Origin: Protula sp. h YS-2021
Lineage: Eukaryota > Annelida > Polychaeta > Sabellida > Serpulidae
Length of the DNA stretch: 64,000 bases
Direction: 5' to 3'
Assembly: GCA_949752745.1 (NCBI GenBank)
Contig: CATKHT010000145.1
Span: forward strand, 1 to 64,000
The translations under genes were made by a program, and so were the position numbers. How positions within the stretch are numbered: the stretch's first letter is position 1; every line of letters starts with the position of its first letter. The notes beneath the pieces were generated by a model. It searched no databases. It saw nothing but the letters and a program-made list of their open reading frames with translations, and had not been told where the DNA came from. Of this stretch, positions 57,291 to 64,000 are shown piece by piece.

Positions 57291-57438
57291 AAATTTTCAA
57301 ACCAAATAAATCAGTACTTTTTGTGCAATTTTCAAATGAAACTACAAAAAATGATGAAGAAAAAAGTGACACAATCTTGAAAATCCACAAAAAATCGGAC
57401 ATTTTTCACTATATTTGAAGCCTCTTATAACTTGAAAA

Positions 57439-58911
57439 TTACTTTTTTTCGAGTGATGCTGCGATCCTCTCCAGAATATTTAATCTTCTATCTTCATTCG
57501 TTTTTTGGGTGTTGTGTATTTTCCGAATGAAGTTAACACACGTAGCAAAGATGTCCTTATTTTTATTTTGTGGTTGCACTTTTTTACCTTCTTTGGCGCT
57601 GGCTCTTCTTGGTCTTCACTTACATCTATATTTTCATCTTTTTCGGCGTTGCCATAAGGACATTTGAACCTGCCGTGACTTTCGGCTCTATGTCTGGTCG
57701 GTTCTCAAGGCTGCACTCATCTCTTCTGTAAACTCAAAAGTCATTCGTTTGCCGCCGGTTTTCTTCTTATTCGATAAGTATTCCTTGTGCTTGCGGACCA
57801 GGTAGTTCCAGCGCTCTGACGTTTGAAAATTATTTCAGTACTTACCGGGGGTTTCCGAAAAAAGCCCAGGGCTTCTATTTGGAAACTGGCCAATTTCAGG
57901 CGCTCATGTAGAAACCAAATAGAAGCCCCGGGGCTTCTATCAGGAAACAGTTTCCTAATTAGAGCCCCGGGGCTTCTATTTTTTTAGATGGCGGGGGGGG
58001 GGGGGGGTTGTCGATAAGTTTTTATTGGAAAAAAAGAAAATTTACCTTCAATCTCTTATTAAAGCGCTACATGGTGTGGATATCCGCACAAAAATAACAA
58101 AACACACAAAAACAACAGTAGCTTAGAAAGTCTGGTAAAGTTGTGAGGGTTGCCTTGTGCGAAGCACAGGATTAAGCAACGACTCAGAATGTGTCTAGGG
58201 GTTTGCCTCACATCAAAGGATTAAGTCACCGTGTCTGCATTGTGAGTAAACACGAGTTCTAAAAAAACTTGCAGGGAAGGAGGGGCAACATCACGCCACC
58301 CATTTCAGTACTCGGCCCGTTATATTTCCAGTAATACTCCGGAGTAAAGGTGGCAGTGGGGATGGGGGTGTCTCTTGACCTTGTGCAAAACACAGGATTA
58401 AGCAATGAGGCAGAACATGTCTAGGGGCTGCCTCATATCAAAGGATTAAGTGCACCGTGTATGCATGCGAGTAAACCGAGTTCTAAAAAGACTTGCTGGG
58501 AAGGAGGGGGCTTTTATTAGGAAACGATTTTTTTCAGGTCTTTATGTTAACTCCAAATAGAAGCCCCGGGGCTTCTACTGGGAAACAGTTTCCTAATAAG
58601 AGCCCCGGGCTTTTATATGGGGGGAGCTTCTTTTCGGAAACTCCCGGTAATAAGAAGGCATATATTTTTCGGGATTTCACATTTCTTTAGAGATTTACTA
58701 TTAAGAGGTAGATAAAAAATGGCCTTTCTTTGATAAAAAAATTAAGAAAGGAGATACTGTAGTTGTAAGTCTAACATAATAATAGATCAATTCAAGTTTT
58801 TTACCCGATTGACGCTTATGTTCAGGTTTCTGCTGTTGTTGACATGTTTTGTGATGTCGGACCAAACAGCATTTTTCTTTTTGGACGGATCCACCAGTTC
58901 TGCTCCCCTCT
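57439..58911 (-). pseudogene. Myb/SANT-like partner gene of the Harbinger element, two exon remnants
   Basis: Read on the minus strand, exon 1 (58911-58804, after GTTTACAG) encodes VDPSKKKNAVWSDITKHVN and ends CGG|GTAAAA. Exon 2 (57827-57439) begins RWNYLVRKHKEYLSNKKK, continues with a Glu/Pro-rich hinge (SEDQEEPAPKKVK), and ends RLNILERIAASLEKK. The W..I..VN...RW pattern is the Myb/SANT DNA-binding fold that Harbinger elements encode beside the transposase. The two exons do not join in frame with the splice sites I see, and the A-tract near 57580 has a one-base shift. It converges on the transposase gene, as is common for these elements. Confidence 0.6.
57845..58647. mobile_element. MITE with ~100-bp inverted ends and TA duplication
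   Basis: CCGGGGGTTTCCGAAAA at the left is inverted at the right (TTTTCGGAAACTCCCGG), with TA on both outer sides. Further in, both arms carry AGAAGCCCCGGGGCTTCT and AGGAAACTGTTTCC palindromes. The centre has a ~130-bp direct duplication (starting CCTTGTGC(G)AA.CACAGGATTAAG at 58153 and 58379). It lies in the intron of the Myb-like remnant, ~17 bp from the exon 2 acceptor. No coding sequence. A run of ~14 G is at 57995. Confidence 0.75.
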
Positions 58912-59878
58912 GTAAACAAACTTTCAATGAGGAATCGTGTGTTTTCTGGGGTCCAGTAGTTGTCTATCCCTGTTAAACAGGTTGAGAATACTGTGAAATT
59001 TTTTTAAAGTTTTCTTAGTGATCAATGTTATTGTTTTTGTACAAGTTTGACTTTTTTAGTTGATTGAGTAGTAGAAAAGATGTTTTTCCGATTTTTTCTT
59101 CGACCGTTAATTATGATCACACAAAAAGTTTTTATTATCATACTGGAAGCTGAGGGCGATGTCGCCGAGGATATCGACGGAGATAGTGTTTCTCCACAGG
59201 TTTCTACAATCGTAGGCTGCAGCCATGTTGATTTAACCGGTTCCGCAAAGGTTACAAAGCGAATGTCTGTTAACAAAAATAAAAGTTGCTCTTTATGACA
59301 GAAAGTCATAGGTGTTCTCATTTAATAATTTTGTCTAAATAAACATGTTATGCGTGAGGTAGCCAATCAGAAATGCTAATTTTACATGTCTTATCATTTT
59401 TATTTTAGTGTGTTGTAAATAAAAGTTTCTGAAAAAGTATAAATAAACTGCAAAATGCAAGTTACATTAAAATTTTCCTTACTTTCCTGATTGTCTTTCT
59501 CACATATGCTGTATTGCCAATTTTCTGGGTCATAGTCATTGTCGACACTTCTTCGTATGTTCTGGACGGTCTGAAGATTTCCTGAAAAAATATACTTCAA
59601 ATATACATTTTCACTGGAAAAATGTTTAATGTATCATGTCTTTTTTATCTTTGTGGTTTTGAGCTCCAACGTTGATATCATAATAAAAAGATAGATGGGA
59701 CGTACAGTATATGTGGCGGTTGAAAGGTACTGGCGGTTATTAAGCATGGTGTAGGCTATAAACTAACTACGTATAATCATGTGCAAATATCACCGATTGC
59801 ATAAAAGTTTTATCAATCATCGATTATTTACTTAATCACCTATGAAAACACTGAAACATTTTATGCAAACGGAACAAG
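58912..59878. other. No gene assigned; possible exon remnants
   Basis: A minus-strand block at 59580-59487 (after a TTTTTTCAG) reads LQTVQNIRRSVDNDYDPENW and ends before GTAAGG, so it could be an exon. A plus frame at 59080-59298 and its minus shadow are balanced in composition but match no family. Neither can be tied to a transcript. Confidence 0.3.
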
Positions 59879-60225
59879 CAATAAGCCAAATCACACTTTG
59901 ACTTTTGCACAAATGTTTTTGCATTTCGGCTGATTTCAGTTGGGATAAGGATATAAAAAAATGATAGAAAAAACTGGCAAAAATAAAAAAATCTATTTTG
60001 TCAGAAATATATTGGCTATTAAAAGGACTGAACAATATATAAAATAATTCTTAAAAGACCATATGATGGCTTTATAAATTTGAAAGTGTACGTGTTGAAA
60101 GAAAATTAGAATTTTGATGTTTATCCTGATCATTTCTTTATAATTTATCCCAAAATATTTGCAGTCGAAACAACACCTCTACCGGAGAGACCCGAAAGTG
60201 CGAATTGGCTTATACGGGTTTGGCA
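59879..60225. mobile_element. Palindromic MITE, another copy
   Basis: ATAAGCCAAATCACACTTTG at the left and AAAGTGCGAATTGGCTTAT at the right are inverted ends. Internal TTCAGTTGGGATAAGG / ATTTATCCCA and AGAAATGAT / ATCATTTCTTT are mirrored. Same family as 28313-28905. Confidence 0.65.
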
Positions 60226-60463
60226 AAAAAAGGAAAGAAAACGAAAAAGCATCAGAAACTGAAACTAAAAACATGAATTAACAACTTAAATACTATTTAC
60301 TAGATTTAAGGGAATCAACCTTGTTCTGTATAACTTTAAGTAAAAACTTGCTGTTGGCAGAAAAAGTTACATAATAAATTTTTTTCATCTCTGGAATACT
60401 AAAAAGACATTTCTTTGCTTAATAGGCCATTTTGAATGAATGAGCAAAGCAGCAAACTCCAAC

Positions 60464-60720
60464 TTTTCATGTTTTAACCAGAACTTACAACATAACTACA
60501 CAAAGAGATACTTTTATCTTTAATGCATAAATATCATATAAAATTTTCATTTCAAAATTAAAAATTCATATCTCACTTGTTTTCAGCCACCATTTTCATT
60601 AAGTCCGACCCTGCTTTCAATTTATACATTCTGTAGAAATTTATAATGCAGAAAAAAACGTCTAAGTTTTTGACGAATGTATAAAGATTTTATTTGGGTC
60701 AGAAAAAACGCACAAAAAAT
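60464..60720. repeat. Dispersed repeat, second copy of 27960-28300
   Basis: It starts CATGTTTTAACCAGAACTTA and ends near GGGTCAGAAAAAACGCAC. It lies 3' of the MITE here, whereas at 27960 it lies 5' of one. Confidence 0.65.
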
Positions 60721-61429
60721 CTGCAGATTTTCGTTCAATATATTCATATATACATTCTAAATAGAACCTTTCAGAAATCAGCTATTATATAATGTCGGTT
60801 AAATTGTGACTTATACATTAAAAATTGGCGTGTGCTTTGCTGAGGTATTATGACAAATATACATACGTGGGATTGCATTTTGTGTTTCCCTTCTGATAAT
60901 GAATAAGTTTCGAGAAAATAGGTTTTTGTTATGATTTTTTGGGAAAGGTCGTTTTCGTGGAGCCTAAACTGAATTAAATTCTTGTCTGTGCGCATCTTAC
61001 AAAATAAAAAAATCATGCCCCACGAGAAAACATGATATAACACCTTTTGACTGGGCAGACCCACTGGGGATTCCGCGAAAATAGTACTCATAAAGAAAAT
61101 GATCACTTTTTAAAATATCCAAATGTTCAGTGTTTATACATTACAGAAAGATCTCGTCAAAGGTCAGCTGTTTTATAAAAACGGTGGGGGTCGAGCTTCT
61201 AGTCGAAAGCGTGGTTATAAAACCACCTTACCTCTGGAAAGGCCATATCGCTATGGTTGTTAGCTGTTGGACCACAACCAGAAAGAAGCTGGTCTCAGCA
61301 GTCGGCCTTTCAGTCAGCCAGGGTGCCGCCATAGAGTTCCCAGGGTAGGGTACTATTACAGACTTCAACCCCCCTGTCCATGATAGCTCTTTTGCTCTGT
61401 CAGAATGTCAGCCCGTTCAGTCATATTTT
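60721..61429. other. No gene recognised
   Basis: CCCACTGGGGATTCCGCGAAAATAG-like text near 61060 repeats 53140. The 61180-61350 segment is higher in GC but shows no coding family. Confidence 0.35.
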
Positions 61430-61640
61430 CTACCTCTGAAGCCTTGGTCTCTCTGGTCGCCATTCACTTTTGCCTTCAACTGTCTCTTCAAAGACCCTTA
61501 GTAGGCCGTCATGGCGCAAAGTATGCCAAATGTATGTCAGTTTGTGCAGAGTTCTCTTGGCCTTTGCTACTTCTACGATTTTTTCATTGGTTTTCGGTTC
61601 TGTCCAGCTCACCCGCACCATCTTTCTTACAGTCTACATT
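61430..61640 (-). mobile_element. RTE-like LINE C-terminal fragment
   Basis: The minus frame reads VRVSWTEPKTNEKIVEVAK and then LTYIWHTLRHDGLLRVFEETVEGK. The pattern RISWT.RRTNE...G...LGH..R.......LEGK is the region after the reverse transcriptase in RTE-type LINEs. Only ~63 residues remain. Confidence 0.6.
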
Positions 61641-61879
61641 TCAAAAAATTCCAGTCTTGCCCTAGTTGACTAGCCTATTATCCATATTCTGCCTGTATGA
61701 AAGCACCAGTCATATAAAGCATTTTAGCAGTTTAAATCTTTAAGTTGATCTTCTTTTGCTGAAACAAATTTCTCCATGTTGTAACTTCAGACTTGCTGAC
61801 CTCTTCTATCGTCTTTTTAATTAATAATCTTTTGTCATCTGTTATATACTATATGTTGTCTTCGTACAAACGATCACAT

Positions 61880-63220
61880 AGTAGACCGCCCTTCTGATAG
61901 TGTTCGATGACATTTTCAAGTCATTGATAACAATGATGCAGTGTCCATTGCCTTATTGGATCTATCAGCTGTATTCGACACGCTCAACCATACAGTACCT
62001 AGTCGTCGCTTTCACCAACTATGGGTATATCCGGTACTGAGTTGAAGTGGTTTACGTCTTATTATGAGAATAGCACTGCTCGAGTTTGTGTCGAGGGACA
62101 GTATTCCGAGGTAGACCACCTAACATGATCTGTGTAACAAGAGTCTTGGCTTGGACCAGGATTGTTTAGTGATTATACACAGCCGCTCAGTGTTCTACTC
62201 AGATTACTGTTACTATTTTCCCATATGTATGCCGGTGACCTTCAATTAACATTCTGTCCATCATCTTTAGATAGCCTAATAGTATCCAAACAACAGCTTG
62301 GAAACGGCATACATGAGGTGATAAGATGGATAAAAAACAATAAACTAAAGTTAAACGACAAAAAAACTGAATTTTTAGTTATTTCCAGCAAATTGAATTT
62401 AATCAAAATCACTGTAAGCTGTCTTCACCTGAATAAAGACACAGTTCATGTTACACTGGTCGCATGGAATTTGGGTGTTATTATGGGCAGCCACCTATCC
62501 CTTGACAATTACGTTAACAACATCAGAAAAACGTGTTTTTATTTCCAAAACTGTCTAACTATCTAACTATCTCCAAACTGTAACAGCCTGCTACAAAACG
62601 CCCATATAAAGCTTATCATGAAGCTTCAAAGTGCGCTCAAAGGTGCAGCTCGGATAGCAAGAAAAATCCCAAAATCCGATTATGTAACGCCAGTACTGAT
62701 GTCTCTACACTGGCTTCCTGCTGCTAAATGCATAGAATTCAAAGTACTCCTTATCATCTTTAAGGCGCTACACATTGAAGTCTCTGGATATATTGCGGAT
62801 ATGATCGAGTCACACAGCCTTGTAAGGAAACTGCATTCAAATATTAATTGTGATCTTAAAGTCGCTCGGACACGGGTGAAATATGGTGACAGAGCTTTTA
62901 ACAATGCTGTCCCAATCCTAATCCCAGTCCCAATCCTAATTCTATGGTCCCTTGTTCGAATCTGGAAAGCGGAGGATTGACTTTCGCTTAAATTGCCCCA
63001 GCTAAACGCCTGCACAGAATTGTTCACCACCACGAAATTCAAAATTAGCAAAAAATGCGTCTTCCGGTCATCCCTTTAAAAATTGTGTCCCAAAGTTGTG
63101 GAACGCTCTGCCGACGCACATACAAAATGTACATTTCATAAAACAGTTAGAAAACGCTTAAAAACTCATTTATTTCGAGAAGCATACAATTAGTTTTAGT
63201 GACTAATGTGCGCTCAGTGG
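61880..63220 (+). mobile_element. CR1/L2-type LINE remnant, reverse transcriptase to C terminus
   Basis: In shifting frames I see motif A ALLDLSAVFDTLNH near 61950, ARVCVEGQYSEVDHL near 62080, a motif C that reads MYAGD instead of MYADD near 62230, WIKNNKLKLNDKKTEFLVI near 62322, SLHWLPAAKCIEFKVLLIIF near 62700 and VPKLWNALPTHI near 63090. About 110 bp of foreign or repeated text (CCCAATCCTAAT-type) interrupts it near 62910. The altered catalytic box and several stops show that it is dead. Same broad group as 50083-50560. Confidence 0.75.
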
Positions 63221-63499
63221 CTCGGGAAAATGGAACAACAGAATGATGGTGATATGTTGCACAAGATATGTGAATTTGGTGACGTCATCCACAATACAGA
63301 GCCTATCCACAAATATAAAATTTTGTTGCATAAATATCACCTGAAATCTTTAATTTCGTAGGTAAACCTAAATATGTTAAAAAGAAATAGACAAGAGCAG
63401 ATAAGTATTATTAGTAGGATTCGGCCCCCTCTTTTAGCGTCGCACACACGCTACGAATTAAGCCAGTTGTCCAGTTACGAGCTGTAACGATATCCGTCT

Positions 63500-63860
63500 A
63501 TACCACCACTGTGGTGCTTGGCCGTGCCTATACATACAGTCGATGTACGTATAGCAACAAAGAGCCCGTTATACGTACATTCACTGTACGTATAAGAAAA
63601 CTTTGTCCACTATACTTACAATCAATTTTATTTTAAAAAACCTAGTATATAATTAATAACAAAGTAGACCTGCTCTTATCTATGGACAATAACTGGATGC
63701 TTTATGATTTATCCAGAAATTCAGAAAAAAATTAATTCCTTTACAAAATAGAAATGGCTGTACGTGTAACGAGACTTTATCTACTATACGTACAGTCAAT
63801 TAGAAGTTAATAAATTTGACTTTATTATCCAAACCTAGTATATATACTCATGCACATTAA
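63500..63860. repeat. Direct and inverted repeats with TATACGTACA boxes
   Basis: ACTATAC(T/G)TACA(A/G)TCAATT and CCTAGTATAT occur twice about 180 bp apart (63610-63650 and 63780-63845). TACGTATAGC..GTTATACGTA near 63545-63575 is inverted. No gene is present; the last 150 bp of the window show nothing. Confidence 0.5.
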
Positions 63861-64000
63861 AAAATATGCACAATTTTGTAGTTTTTGTATCTTTAAAACT
63901 ATTTAACATGGAGAAATTCTATTTTCGCTGAAACAAGATTACATGAATGCTCACTAACTGACAAAACAACAAATCCGAAGAGTGGCAACGTTTCAAGAGA

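Noticed and set aside
63500..63860. LTR pair
   Set aside because: The two similar blocks are short, only ~180 bp apart, and lack TG...CA ends, a primer-binding site or any coding region between them.

Overview
This window looks like nuclear DNA of a marine invertebrate. Genes are sparse and intron-rich, there are no bacterial operons, and most of the sequence is transposable elements and tandem repeats. Several repeats resemble what is familiar from molluscs and related lophotrochozoans: a LINE tail ending in (AATC)n, and 'pearl'-like elements made of ~170-bp core repeats followed by GACGGACG runs and a terminal hairpin. The phylum is an inference; no marker gene in the window fixes it. | Genes. 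Only two loci read as intact host genes. Both lie on the minus strand and both encode a BTB domain plus nine C2H2-type zinc fingers. Gene A (12642-16132) has three exons and 785 residues. Gene B (36321-43776) has six exons and 624 residues. In both, every intron has consensus ends and every phase closes. The fingers correspond one to one, so they are paralogues, probably chromatin or transcription regulators, but their introns differ. Both are full of tandem repeats, some built from exon boundaries. The clearest case is a 49-bp unit repeated 31 times without a length change in gene B, each unit carrying an exon end and a 5' splice site. | Mobile elements, left to right: a degraded DIRS-order retroelement (1250-3480); a foldback element with ~300-bp terminal inverted repeats (3786-5138); a palindrome around (TA)n (5146-5317); a ~150-bp satellite split by a hAT-type element with a 6-bp target duplication (6372-9143); two pearl-like elements (10375-11634); gene A; a second DIRS element (18376-25270) split by a 5'-truncated RNase H-bearing LINE (20096-22939); a LINE fragment split by a second LINE (25745-27720); palindromic MITEs; tandem arrays (33284-34930); a third pearl-like element; gene B; LINE-II; a nine-unit pearl-like array (46820-48393); a foldback element with short boxes (48498-49597); a hAT remnant with a 5-bp duplication (50641-52184); a broken PIF/Harbinger pair, transposase plus Myb/SANT partner (55807-58911), with a MITE in the intron; and two more LINE remnants (61430-63220). 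| Several nested insertions can be dated relative to each other because removing the insert and one duplication restores the host reading frame. I saw no virus-like genes, toxin genes, rRNA or convincing tRNA.
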